Under the pieces are notes generated by a model that was not told where the DNA came from, did not search any database, and saw nothing but the letters and a program-made list of their open reading frames with translations. Position numbers and translations under genes: made by a program. Below are positions 1 through 10,461 of a stretch of DNA of 64,000 bases, one piece after another (position 1 is the first letter of the stretch; the number at the start of each line of letters is the position of its first letter). The stretch is from Selaginella moellendorffii. Taxonomy: Eukaryota > Streptophyta > Lycopodiopsida > Selaginellales > Selaginellaceae. The stretch spans positions 999,980-1,063,979 of the forward strand of contig NW_003314275.1 of NCBI RefSeq assembly GCF_000143415.4. Reading direction: 5' to 3'.

Positions 1-2148
1 GTGGTGGACTGTGTGGAGGGTGTCTGCGTCCAGACAGAGACTGTTCTTCGGCAGGCACTGGGAGAGAGGATCAGGCCGGTTTTGACAGTGAACAAGATGG
101 ACAGGTGTTTCCTCGAGCTCCAAGTCGATGGCGAGGAAGCTTACCAGACTTTTCAGCGCGTTATCGAGAACGCCAACGTTATCATGGCTACTTACGAGGA
201 CGCGCTCCTCGGCGACGTCCAGGTCTACCCAGAGAAGGGGACGGTGGCGTTTTCGGCTGGTCTCCACGGCTGGGCCTTCACCCTGACCAACTTCGCCAAG
301 ATGTACGCGTCCAAGTTCAACGTGGACGAGAAGAAGATGATGGAGAGGCTTTGGGGAGAGAACTTCTTTGATCCGGCGACGAAGAAGTGGACGTCGAAGA
401 ACACTGGCTCCCCCACCTGCGTCCGTGGCTTCGTGCAGTTCATCTACAATCCCATCAAGCAGATCATCGCCATCTGTATGAACGATCAGAAGGACAAGCT
501 GTGGCCCATGCTCCAGAAGCTCAACGTTACGCTGAAGAACGAGGACAAGGAGCTTGTTGGCAAGCCGCTCATGAAGCGTGTCATGCAGACGTGGCTGCCC
601 GCTAGCGACGCGCTCCTGGAAATGATGGTGTATCATCTGCCATCTCCAGCCAAGGCCCAGAGGTACCGTGTGGAGAACCTCTACGAGGGACCCCTGGACG
701 ACAAGTACGCTGCTGCCATCAGGAACTGCGATCCCGAAGGACCCCTGATGCTCTACGTTTCCAAGATGATTCCGGCTTCGGACAAGGGCAGGTTCTTTGC
801 TTTCGGACGAGTCTTCGCGGGCAAGGTGTCCACGGGCTTGAAGGTTCGCATCATGGGACCGAACTACATTCCCGGGCAGAAGAAGGATCTGTACGTGAAG
901 AGCGTACAGAGGACAGTTATCTGGATGGGCAAGAAGCAGGAGTCCGTGGAGGATGTTCCCTGTGGTAACACGGTGGCCATGGTTGGGCTGGACCAGTTCA
1001 TCACCAAGAATGCGACCCTGACCAACGACACGGAGAGCGACGCTCATCCCATCCGGGCCATGAAGTTCTCCGTCTCCCCGGTTGTCCGCGTTGCCGTCCA
1101 GTGCAAGGTGGCGTCCGACTTGCCGAAGCTGGTGGAGGGTCTCAAGCGGCTGGCCAAGTCGGACCCCATGGTGGTGTGCACGATGGCAGAGTCTGGCGAG
1201 CACATCATCGCCGGAGCTGGCGAGCTCCACCTGGAGATTTGCCTCAAGGATCTCCAGGACGACTTCATGGGTGGCGCCGAGATCAAGGTGTCGGACCCGG
1301 TGGTGTCTTTCCGGGAGACGGTGCTGGAGAGGTCCCGGCAGGTGATGAGCAAGTCGCCCAACAAGCACAACCGGCTCTACTTCGAGGCCCGGCCGCTGGA
1401 GGACGGCCTGGCGGAGGCTATCGACGACGGCAAGGTCGGGCCACGCGACGACCCCAAAGTTCGCTCCAAGATCCTGGCGGAGGAATTCGGGTGGGACAAG
1501 GACCTGGCGAAGAAGATCTGGTGCTTTGGTCCCGAGACCAACGGACCCAACCTGGTGGTGGACATGTGTAAGGGAGTCCAGTACCTGAACGAGATCAAGG
1601 ACTCGGTGGTGGCGGCGTTCCAGTGGGCTTCCAAGGAGGGCGCGGTCGCGGAGGAGAACATGAGAGGCATCGCGTTCGAGGTTTGCGACGTGGTGCTCCA
1701 CACGGACGCGATCCACAGGGGCGGCGGGCAGATCATCCCGACGGCCAGGAGGGTGATGTATGCGTCGCAGCTGTGCGGCAAGCCGAGGCTGCTGGAGCCA
1801 GTCTACCTGGTGGAGATCCAGGCGCCGGAGCAAGCGCTGGGAGGGATCTATGGAGTGCTCAACCAGAAGCGTGGGCACGTAACGGAGGAGGTCCAGAGGC
1901 CCGGGACGCCGCTCTACAACGTGAAGGCGTTCTTGCCGGTTATCGAGAGCTTTGGGTTCTCGACGGAGCTGCGAGCGGCCACGTCCGGGCAGGCGTTCCC
2001 GCAGTGCGTGTTTGATCACTGGGATATGTTGAGCAGTGATCCCATGGATCCGGGGACGCAGGCCGGGGTGATTGCGGCACAGATCAGGAAGAGGAAGGGG
2101 CTCAAGGATACCATCACGCCGCTCAGCGAGTACGAGGACAAGCTATAA
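1..2148 (+). CDS. Elongation factor 2 (eEF2), 3' part, cut by window start
   Basis: This is the ribosomal translocase of cytosolic protein synthesis, a GTPase that moves tRNA and mRNA after peptide bond formation. The 715 codons run to the normal eEF2 C-terminus (ending SEYEDKL) without an intron. The family is about 843 residues, so roughly the first 128 residues, including the P-loop and switch regions, lie left of the window; the first codon here is an internal Val, not a start. The G4 motif NKMD is at fragment residues 31-34. Domains II-V follow. In domain IV the loop DAIHRGGGQ holds His572 of the fragment (codon 1714-1716), the residue converted to diphthamide. Third positions are strongly G/C, as expected for a highly expressed gene. 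Identity is secure from continuous family-level similarity; which paralogue it is cannot be told. Confidence 0.97.
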   Translation: MVDCVEGVCVQTETVLRQALGERIRPVLTVNKMDRCFLELQVDGEEAYQTFQRVIENANVIMATYEDALLGDVQVYPEKGTVAFSAGLHGWAFTLTNFAKMYASKFNVDEKKMMERLWGENFFDPATKKWTSKNTGSPTCVRGFVQFIYNPIKQIIAICMNDQKDKLWPMLQKLNVTLKNEDKELVGKPLMKRVMQTWLPASDALLEMMVYHLPSPAKAQRYRVENLYEGPLDDKYAAAIRNCDPEGPLMLYVSKMIPASDKGRFFAFGRVFAGKVSTGLKVRIMGPNYIPGQKKDLYVKSVQRTVIWMGKKQESVEDVPCGNTVAMVGLDQFITKNATLTNDTESDAHPIRAMKFSVSPVVRVAVQCKVASDLPKLVEGLKRLAKSDPMVVCTMAESGEHIIAGAGELHLEICLKDLQDDFMGGAEIKVSDPVVSFRETVLERSRQVMSKSPNKHNRLYFEARPLEDGLAEAIDDGKVGPRDDPKVRSKILAEEFGWDKDLAKKIWCFGPETNGPNLVVDMCKGVQYLNEIKDSVVAAFQWASKEGAVAEENMRGIAFEVCDVVLHTDAIHRGGGQIIPTARRVMYASQLCGKPRLLEPVYLVEIQAPEQALGGIYGVLNQKRGHVTEEVQRPGTPLYNVKAFLPVIESFGFSTELRAATSGQAFPQCVFDHWDMLSSDPMDPGTQAGVIAAQIRKRKGLKDTITPLSEYEDKL

Positions 2149-2585
2149 GAAACTATCGGGGAGAGAGAGAGAACACAAGTTTTTATATGCTACTTTTACT
2201 TTTTCTTTTTTTGGTTTGTTTTTTGTTTTAATTTATTTTTCTGAAAACAATTCAGAATAGTTAAATATGAGAATATTTAACTGATATATTGTATTAAACA
2301 GAAGAGGGTTTGAAAAGTCTTAAACCATAAGATTCTAACAGAGCCCAGTTTGATTCTCGTGGTTAATGAGAGACAAGCAAGGAGAACCAAAGTTTGATAA
2401 ATTTGGTTAGGTGGACTAAGTATGATTACAGATGAGAAAAGGATTGTTAGGCACCATAGAATTTAAAAGAGTTTAGAAAGAGCCTTACAATCCCTTTTCA
2501 GTTGGGTTAGGGTGTAAGGGATAAATCAATGTAATTATTTATAATTCATAATCGGAGAACACATCGAATTAGGGTTTAGGGTTTT
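2149..2585. promoter_or_regulatory. EF2 3' flank and promoter region of the next gene, with telo-box
   Basis: After the eEF2 stop comes a T-rich 3' flank, then AT-rich sequence without a gene. Directly before the next ATG lies TTAGGGTTTAGGGTTTT (2569-2585), the reverse of the plant telo-box AAACCCTAA. This motif is common just upstream of plant start codons, especially in growth and translation genes. No TATA box stands out. Confidence 0.4.
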
Positions 2586-5148
2586 ATGATGGAGAAGCAG
2601 AAGAGGTACGGCATGAAGAGGAGGTCGCCCTGCTGCGGCTCCGTTTCCGTAAGTCTTGAAGATGCCAAGGCTGGGATCAACAAGATGAAGGCTCTGAAGT
2701 GGGAGGATCTGCTTGTGGTTGGCAAAGTAACTTCCCTGCCCTATCCAGGGATGGGCAATCCACCTTCCAGGCCAGGAGGACCCTTTGACTTTGTCGGCAT
2801 GGCTGATCTGCAGGAGGTACTCGACTGCTTGACGGATCTTGGTGCTGGGAAGGCGCTTCTCGTGGAGGGTCCAAGAGGCATCGGCAAAAGCTGCATTCTC
2901 ATGGCGTTGGCGTGGATTCACATCGTGCAAGCAAATGATCATCAGAAGGTGCTGTGCATCTGGGCAATGGAGGCCGCCCTCCGCGTGGGCAGTCTGGTGG
3001 ATGTTGTCAAAGACGGCCTGCGTTTCGCATACTGCTTTCAGGACAGCGTGCTGGCGGAGATCGAGAGCCTCCGTTCCATGGCAGGGATCGTGGAGTTCAT
3101 CCGAAGCCGCAAGTTGAAGGGGGACATTTTCTCTTTGATAGTTGACGGAGCCGAATACATGGATGCCCAGGATCTCACCGGGGCTGCGAAGGTGGAAAGG
3201 CAGGAACTGAGAAACAGCGTGAATAGTCTTGCGAACGAGGCTTTTAAGCGTGTGTACGGGGCCCCCATTGTACCGTGGAACAAGATGCACCCTGAGATGT
3301 CAGTAGTAGTCAGGTTACGGGATGGCTTTGCTAATGTAAGTGTGGCTTTACCTTCCAGAATGCTTCAATCTCATATGTGGTTTAATTGTGCAGGAGGAGT
3401 ATGACGCCTATGTCGGCAAGGTTTCTGTACTGAAAGCTGTCTGCTTGGCTTTTCCCGGCTATGCGGACCTCATCGACTATTATGGCGGTCAGCATCCCCT
3501 GTCGCTGGCTGTTCTGGACTATAGCTTCAGGAAGCGAGCCGCATCGAAGCTGACACGCTGGGGTACTTGGTCATCACGGGTTCAGACGCCAGACAATAAG
3601 CAGACCCTTGAGCTATTACCGGATGCTGAAGACATTCAAGCAGCACTGGACATGTTTGTCAGTTCATCAGAGGTTGAAGCCATCCGGGAGTCGATAGCGG
3701 TTTTGCTCACAAAATACAGGGAACACGGGGTGGTCATGGCTTCATTATATAGCCAGGATGAGATGATTGAGCTGGACGCCAGATATGCAGTTGAGGGAGG
3801 AGACTACTGCACGCAGTTCATCAAAAGGATATACGTTGAAGAGTTTCGGAGCGCAGACAGGCTCTTTGGTGGTGCGCCAGCGTGGTTGCCTTACTGCAAG
3901 TACCTGCTTAAGAATCCTGTTGGAGTGAACTGGGCTGAGATGGGCTGGTTGTGCGAGCACTTGATAGGGGATGCTCTCCTGATGGGAGGGGGATTGGATC
4001 TGGACGGCTTCCACGTGCAGAATGTGAGATCTCGGGGGTTCACTACTGTCCCCAAGTTTGCATATTGGCGCTCCGAAGTAGGCGATGGTGTTTTCTTCAT
4101 TCCTCTCAAGTACAACTATGGTTCCATCGATGGGCTACTTGTCATCCGAATCCAGGGGAAGCTGCATCTCTTCGCAATCCAGATCACGGTGAACGCCAGC
4201 AGGCATTACCACAGCGCCGAAGAGTTCATGAACCTGTCAGTGGTGGAGGAATGGATCCCCAACATACTGGCAAAGCGTGACGAGTGGGAGCTGCATTTCG
4301 TTTTTGTCTGCTGCGAGAGCAAGGCTGCGGTCAAAGTTGCGCCGGAACTCAAGGCGACGAGGAGTGGCAGCGCTTTCGGCACCTTGGCTTACACCATGCA
4401 TCAGGTTACTTTCCAGTCGCTGCTAGCTAACTCGATCAGCAGCGACTTGAAGACAGTGTTAGAAGAGATAGCGATTAGGCGAACGCCAGGAGAGGAAAGA
4501 GACTCTGCACCAGCTGGAGCAGCAGGAGCAGCAGCACAAACTACGGCAGCGGGGCCCAAATTGGTGGAGAGGTTGCTTGCTTACTCAAACCGCAAGAAGC
4601 TCAACCAGATTGCGCAAGACGAAGGCGTTGCTTTGGATCCTAAACTGAAGAAGCCGGAGTTTGTTCTGCAACTGGCAGCAAAGCTTGCGTGCAAGGATGG
4701 TGATGGGGACAGTGAGGGAGGCGCAGCGCAGAGCCAGGGCTGCAAGAAGGCCGAGGAGGCGGGAAACTCCAAGAAGCGATCGAATCCCAAGGATGCCGCT
4801 GGAGCTACTGGAGATGCGGCTGCTGCCTCCGCAAAGAAGAAGAAGAAGATCAAGGATGGTAATGGGGACAGTGAGGCGGGCCAGGGCGAGGCCGGGAGCT
4901 CTAAGAAGGCCGAGGAGGCGGGAAGCTCCAAGAAGCAATCGAAGCCACTGGAACGGTTGGAGAAGAAGAACAACGAGATAAAGGATGGTGATGGAGGCGC
5001 AGCGCAGGGCCAGGGCAAGGCCGGGAGCTCCAAGAAGGCCGAGGAGGCGGGAAGCTTGAAGAAGCGATCAAAGCCCAAGGATGCTGCTTTAGATGCCGCT
5101 GCTGCCTCCGCGAAGAAGAACAAGAATGATTTCTTTTCTAACCGTTGA
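2586..5148 (+). CDS. P-loop NTPase fused to REase-like nuclease domain (CR/RHS-like), Lys-rich tail
   Basis: Two exons, 2586-3335 and 3394-5148, join in phase 0 across a 58-bp GT-AG intron to give 834 residues. Visible order: basic N-terminus; STAND/AAA-type NTPase core with Walker A GPRGIGKS (95-102) and Walker B LIVDGAE (Asp187, Glu190); a helical linker; a region at about 430-560 that resembles a restriction-endonuclease fold, with CEHL (Glu438), a beta strand SIDGLLV (Asp496) and LFAIQIT (Gln513-x-Thr515); a small basic helical segment (about 639-682); and a disordered tail with three KKAEEAG repeats and several KKKK-type nuclear signals. The NTPase plus nuclease order is known from the Crinkler/RHS superfamily, which derives from transposon-borne enzymes. 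The reading frame is intact, so it may be functional. Substrate and role are unknown; assignment of the nuclease domain is by motif only. Confidence 0.75.
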
Positions 5149-7079
5149 TCTAATGGGAGCCGTCCGATCCAGCCCTTGTTCATTAGAAATTGTCGGGTAT
5201 GGCGATCGCCATGGGAGATGGAAAGCAAGTTTGACGATAAGCAAATCGACGAAGAAATGGGTTTATTTATGTATTGTTATATATTCCCCTGTTCTTTGTG
5301 CTGGAGGGGGTTTTATTTGGACATCTAGTTAGCAAGCAGGGTATCTAGATATATAGGTCAATGGAACACCTTGCTCATGTTCCTATACTGTCTTTTGTAT
5401 CTCAAGTCTAATGGTTCTTAGGGGAAATTGGCTTCTTTCCTGGTTTATATGTGGCTTTGCAAGGGATGGTGAGCTCACTAGTAAATACAGTCAATTGTGT
5501 GTCCTTTAAAGCAAACCTTGCTAGAAAAATAAAAATAAAAAAATGTATTGTCAATTAGTTTGAGATGAACTTATATTTTCTGATCTTATATATAAAAAAA
5601 ACAGAAGCATTCATTTTGGATTTATTTTGAAGCATCTTCTCCTCTTTCCAACAAGTTAAAAAATGCACAATTTAGTGGAGAATCAAGCCATATATGCAAG
5701 TATTTTTCTCTTGCATTTCCCCCAACTTTGCACCAATTTGGAGAACTGTTTGTATAGATATTTAGATCTAGTTATAAAGATTCCAAAATATACTTTCTTA
5801 ATAAGCAAAATGTAAGTTAAGAGATCTTTCACTTTTTCTCATTTTTTTCTTCATTCCCTCTTCCCAGTTGTGTCCTAAAGCTTTAAGAGTGAGATTTCTT
5901 GAATGTTCTTTAAAATTTCTTTTATGGATCTCTTCCTTTGCTTCCTAGCTTCCTTTCTTGCAAAAGAATTTGCCAAAAATAATGACTTTTATTGTTGTTT
6001 ATCTTACAAACTATATACCTGTGACTTTAAAGAGTTCTTTCTTATTTCATCATCATTTTCATCTTTTTTAAGCATGTTGGATAAATCTCTTTTAGATCTT
6101 TCAGCCATGTGCTTACATGCAAGGTTTAATTGCAAGATGAGGAATTTTGAGTGGTTTCCCACTCATATTCATTTGCTTTGAGTAAAAAGAGTGGTTTCAG
6201 TTGTTTTTCATGCAGTTATAAGCAATTTAGACTTTCTATAGAAGTATAGTTGCCTTCTTACGCACTTATCCTCACTATTTTTAGTGCTCTTAAGCTTGAG
6301 ATATTCATATTTGTTTGCCTTTGTGAGCTTGTGGGTGACAATTTTTAAGTTTCTTTTCAGATTTTATAGCTATTTATTTTGGCTGTAAGATTATATCAAC
6401 TTTAAAGATTCACATCTAACGACTTTAGGATTGTTTCCTAGTCAGTCCTCCCCTTTATTCTTCACTTTCTAGTCTTGTTTCCTTGGGTTTGGGATAATTC
6501 TTAAGAAATTTGTATTGTGGAGACTAACAAAATAAAATATCAATCTCTAATAGATTATAACTAATCACCAACCATATAAATCACCATAGATGAAAAATCT
6601 CAAGTTCTATAATATGCCTATGGAAAAACATCTTATCTCATTTCAATCTCAACTTTCACAATATCAATATCAAAGCATCACTTCAATATCATCAACACCA
6701 AAACAAAACTAAAAAAAAGCAAGAGAGAATCACCATTCAAAGCTCTTTAGCAACTAAATTAACCAAAGTCAAAGATTAGTATTAATCCATTATCAATACC
6801 TAATTACAAATAACACATAATTAAGGAGTAAATTACTATATTCAAACACAAGAAGACATGAAAAATCATGAAACCCTAAAATCCTCTTCAATACCATCTA
6901 GTAAGTAAATCCACTGGAAAGTGTTAGTAGTCCTCAATTAAGTCTCTTCTAATTGCCTTTATAAGACCTAAATATCAAACTCACATCATCAAGTCATATA
7001 AATACATTAGATCCAATATATAGGAATATGGATAAGTATAAACAAGATAACAACTCAAATTCTATTGTACTACTATAAG
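5149..7079. other. AT-rich intergenic stretch, no gene seen
   Basis: About 1.9 kb of AT-rich sequence with no ORF of convincing composition. The longest open frame (5903-6181, 92 codons) is made of low-complexity Phe/Leu/Ser codons and has no recognisable domain. Confidence 0.5.
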
Positions 7080-7208
7080 CCTATGATAAATGCTTGGAAG
7101 TTTGGCTCCATATTGCCTTTGACACATGTATCCAAGGATTAAGTTCTACTCTATGGTTATACTATGGTAAATTACCATAAAATATAAGGTGAAAACCACA
7201 TGATTACA
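7080..7208 (+). repeat. Ancient remnant of a family A LTR (3' part)
   Basis: The order TGACACATGT, GGTTATACTATGGTAAATTACC, AAGGTGAAAACCACATG and a terminal TTACA matches the last 120 bp or so of the intact LTRs at 55680-55799 and 61836-61955, with many C-to-T and G-to-A changes. It appears to end at 7208, where a primer-binding site would follow. No matching interior is recognisable. Confidence 0.5.
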
Positions 7209-7251
7209 ATGTTGGTCATTCTTCCCTATTCTTTATTCTAGGAATTGACAA

Positions 7252-7399
7252 GTGTGCAAGTTCTGCACTGCCAAACTCTTTACATGACCTTTGGTGAATT
7301 GTGTCAATAACTAGATGATTATAGTTAGGGTCTTTGTTGATGATATTTGGGATGATGTATGTCAAGTTATTGTATCTTGGCAGTGCAAAACTTGCACAC
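7252..7399. repeat. 23-bp inverted repeat with 102-nt spacer
   Basis: The left arm at 7252-7274 and right arm at 7377-7399 are reverse complements with one mismatch (C against A). An additional 8-bp pair, CAATAACT at about 7305 and AGTTATTG at about 7366, lies inside the loop. It could be a hairpin transcript, a short MITE-like element or terminal repeats of a small insertion. Confidence 0.6.
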
Positions 7400-7910
7400 T
7401 CATCAGCTTGTGTAATGTTGTGATGGCAAGAGTAATAGCAAAAAACATAGAAAACCTATAATAAAATAAAGAGGCAAACAATTTAAAATGAGCCTCTTAA
7501 ATTCAACCCATTAGCATCTTTTGTTCTGACAAAAATGTTCAAGAGTAGGCAGCCCAATGCAAACTCAACTATTCTAAAGTTATCATTTTCCATCATTATC
7601 GCAAGAAGACCTTCCTAAAATTCAATCCAAGTTCAAGCTTGAGCGTGAGCAAGAGCCAAGTCTGAATGTGAGTCTGAGCAAAAACTTGAGTACATGCTTG
7701 AGCCCAAGGGGTTGTAGGTCTGGGGTCAAAATGTTATCATATCAAGATCTGGGGTCAAAATGTTGTCCAATTTTGCTGCAAGATCGTTGCCTATCAAGCT
7801 TGCAAAGATCTATAGTAAAGTACATGGATTTGTGAATGGTTCTTGTAAAGGACAAATTAGTACACAATCAAAGAAGGTTTAGTGGAGCTTGCACTGCTTT
7901 ACAAGGCCAT

Positions 7911-8084
7911 GGTCTTCATTGGTGCTACAAGTGACACAATCAGGTATTTGTGCAATGCAATTGGATCTGCTTCACCCGTGAAAAGGAACAGTATTGTGGT
8001 CTCCATTGGTGCTACAAGTTACACAATCAGGTATTTGTGCAATGCAACTGGATCTGCTTCACCCGTGAAAAGGAACAGTATTGT
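7911..8084. repeat. 87-bp tandem duplication
   Basis: Copies at 7911-7997 and 7998-8084 differ at three positions. The period is a multiple of three and both frames stay open, so a 29-residue unit is duplicated on either strand. It overlaps the decayed minus-strand coding piece 8019-8463. Confidence 0.85.
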
Positions 8085-8463
8085 TGGAGTTAACTCCATG
8101 CTAGGATCATGTTCATTCTCTGTTATATCACTAGAATCTGCTCCAAAAGAACCTTTAGTGTCAAATGTGTCACTGTTGTTATCATGAGGCTTGTCTCCAC
8201 ACAAACTAGTGTGCAGCTCCTTCACATGTTCCAGAGTGATTGTAGGCAATCCTAGGTAGCCTGGAGTGCTAGTGAAGAGGCCAAACTATTGATCTTGTCC
8301 ACTGGAAATGTATTGTCACCATTCTTGGGTATCTGCTCCAACATTGTTGGAGAATCTTGTCTACAATTTCCATGATCTGTGAAGAGGTTTTGGAGTGTCT
8401 ACTGAGCTGAAGGAAAGTCCCATGGTAGTAGAGTTTGGTCGAGCAAAGTGAGAGTAACCACAC
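8019..8463 (-). pseudogene. Decayed coding remnant, unrecognised
   Basis: On the minus strand, open stretches in successive frames (about 8463-8269, then 8249-8019) have acidic, Ser/Asp-rich protein-like composition, but stops and frame shifts break them. No domain is recognised. It may be the C-terminal half of the same broken gene as 8572-8993, or a separate relic. Confidence 0.3.
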
Positions 8464-8536
8464 AGTAGTAAACTTCCTATAGCTCGCTTTCCTTATGCAC
8501 CATAGGATCTAAATGCCCCACAGCTACTTGTGCAGC

Positions 8537-8582
8537 CCCACTGATGGAAAACTCACACAAAGTTTTCCATAGGGCTAGTGGG
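8537..8582. repeat. Two-step hairpin near the end of the broken minus-strand ORF
   Basis: ATGGAAAACT (8544-8553) and AGTTTTCCAT (8561-8570) form a perfect 10-bp stem with a 7-nt loop. CCCACT (8537-8542) and AGTGGG (8577-8582) can extend it across small bulges. Confidence 0.6.
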
Positions 8583-8993
8583 AATCATGCGTATCCCAGT
8601 ATGTAATCCATCCCGTGATACATCCAAACGGGCTTGGCAGTTATCTCGGGCCACGGTTCTCCATCTTCATATCTCGTTTCTTCTGCCAGAGGCAAGTCGC
8701 TCAAAACGAAGAACGCATTATCTGGCCTTTTCTTCCTGTACACGTTATCACAGAAGGTGTAGTTACGGAATGAGAAGTCTTGTACTTGCTGCCACAGCCG
8801 CATGGTATCCCTCAGCCAGTAGTCCCAAATTGATAAACCCAATCCACCATAGTGGCTGCCGTACCCACCCGCCGTTGCTCAAACATCCAAGAAGGTTTTC
8901 AATATGCGTTGACACCTTCTCACAGTACTCAAGCTGTATGTATGGGAATAGATGTCCAACAATTCGAATTGAAAGAACTGCCTGATCCGTCAA
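8572..8993 (-). pseudogene. Hypothetical protein gene, broken by a frame shift
   Basis: An upstream open stretch (8993 to about 8866) ends its plausible part at a CLSNGGW segment. A second stretch in another frame runs from about 8870 to a stop at 8572-8587 and reads as a well-formed protein rich in Gly, Tyr and Trp (SIWDYWLRD, NVYRKKRPDN, MYHGMDYILGYA at its end). Joining them needs a one-base shift, or a very short intron, in GGCGGGTGGGTACGGC near 8866-8880. I do not recognise the family. A pseudogene, an unannotated splice or an assembly error are all possible. Confidence 0.4.
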
Positions 8994-9119
8994 CTTTCTC
9001 TATTCCCGTATATTCTACTATATTTATGAGATTAGACGACGTAATTAGTTTTATGCTTGAGCACCACTCCTAACAGCGCAGGACCGCCCGGAAATTCTGA
9101 AGACCGTGATCTCAAAAAA

Positions 9120-10205
9120 TCAAACATCCAACCAAGGATCCATTCTCACCTGTGACGGATCACGAGCGAAGCAATTCGCGTCATGAGCTCCGGCGGCCAT
9201 CGATGGAACCTAGAGAAAACTTGGAGCATCAAGACGAGACTAGAAACTCTACATCTGGCTTTCTTACTTGGTAAGCATCCGTGTATAGAGCTGGCTTCAC
9301 TGCTGCTAGCTTCATCGAAAGAAACTGTAGAGAAGAGAAATCACGCGAAAGATGGTGCTAACAGTAGCTTCTTACCTCAACTTGCCGCTGGAGAGATTGG
9401 ACATAGTTGATGATCTCGTCTAGCATCATAGCTTTTCCCGTTACCTATCACACAACCACAGTGGAAAAATCACGAGTGTTTGAGAAATCTAGTAGAACCT
9501 TGCTGCAACCAGGCACGAGATCCTGCAGCGTTTTCATGCGCTCGCTAATCTTCTCACGACGAACCTGGAAGAAAAAAAGCAGAGACAAGAATCAACACAC
9601 AGAGTTCTTCTTTGTTTTGTGAACTGACCCTTTCGGCGAGACTGTGGCTGTCCGTTGCTTGGCCTCGCCTTGCTCGAACGTGAATGTAATCTTGCGTGTT
9701 CCCAGCTCCTGGCTTGGAATTCTCCTTGCCCAGATTGGAATTCGTAGTGTTCTCGGTGCTCTCGCTCAAAGCTTGATCACCGCGATCCTTGGCACCTTTT
9801 GGTTTCTTGTGCTGCTTCTCATTCGCTTCTATGGCCTGCGAAAGAAAAAAAATACGAACGAAAAGAGAGATGTGAGAAGAACTCACAGGTAGAGAAAGAA
9901 GTCACCTTTCTATCCTTTGGAGGTCTCCTTCTCTTGGCCTTGTCGATCGCGGTGGGAGGCGGTGCTGTGATCACGTCTTGGCCATCGTTGGAGGGATTCA
10001 CATCGAAATCCGACTGAGGCAAGACCGCTGGAAGCGTGGACGTGGCGAGCTCCGCCTCGGGATCTCCCGCAATCTCGTGCCAGAGATCGCCATTGATGAG
10101 GAGCTGCGTGAAGGAGAATGCGCTCTGCCGCGAGGTGCTCGCATCCCCGTCGCCGCAAGATTCGCCCCTGGGAATCTCTCTCGGGGAGGAATGCCTGGGC
10201 GCCAT
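9120..10205 (-). CDS. bHLH transcription factor
   Basis: Six exons on the minus strand, all in phase 0: 10205-9906, 9835-9629, 9564-9499, 9444-9376, 9324-9268 and 9209-9120; introns are about 55-70 bp with GT-AG ends. The product is 262 residues. A disordered acidic N-terminal half is followed by the bHLH domain at about residues 155-220: basic region [20 protein letters not shown] (with the H-E-R DNA-contact pattern), helix 1 [19 protein letters not shown], loop around KVTGKA, and helix 2 [23 protein letters not shown]. This sequence is typical of plant subfamily XII (CIB/BPE/bHLH49-like) factors, which bind E/G-box DNA as dimers in the nucleus. The last exon is the least certain: reading through a possible GTGAGA donor gives the stop at 9120. 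It is divergent from the mL45-like gene, 256 bp away. Confidence 0.9.
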
Positions 10206-10461
10206 AGGCGCTGAGAAATGCAGCGCTCACTCTCCGTGTCTACCTCGATCCCTCTCTACTTGCGCTCCAATTCCGCGCCGCCGGCCACAGTGCTACAATG
10301 CGGCAGTGGGATCGATCTACATTGCCTGTGGAGCGCTCAGCTTGGCGAGCGCGATCCTTTCCCCGCGCGAAATCCTTCCTCCATAGCCGCAATCGAGCAA
10401 GAGATTGACAAACCCTAGCAAAGCAGAGTATATTTTATTTTAGGGTTCTAGCGTGATCGCC
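10206..10461. promoter_or_regulatory. Divergent promoter between bHLH and mL45-like genes
   Basis: Only 256 bp separate the two start codons. It holds AAACCCTAG (10410-10418) and TTTTAGGGTT (10437-10447), telo-box-type motifs close to the plus-strand start. A shared bidirectional promoter is inferred from spacing. Confidence 0.5.

Noticed and set aside
1-3. Start codon for eEF2 at position 1 (GTG)
   Set aside because: Family alignment shows it is an internal Val about 128 residues into the protein; the gene is cut by the window.
2649-2815. GTAAGT donor and CTGCAG acceptor inside exon 1 of the NTPase gene
   Set aside because: The frame is open without splicing and the retained residues lead into the NTPase domain; removing them is not needed.
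5903-6181. 92-codon ORF in AT-rich DNA
   Set aside because: Low-complexity composition, no conserved motif, and no splice or promoter context.
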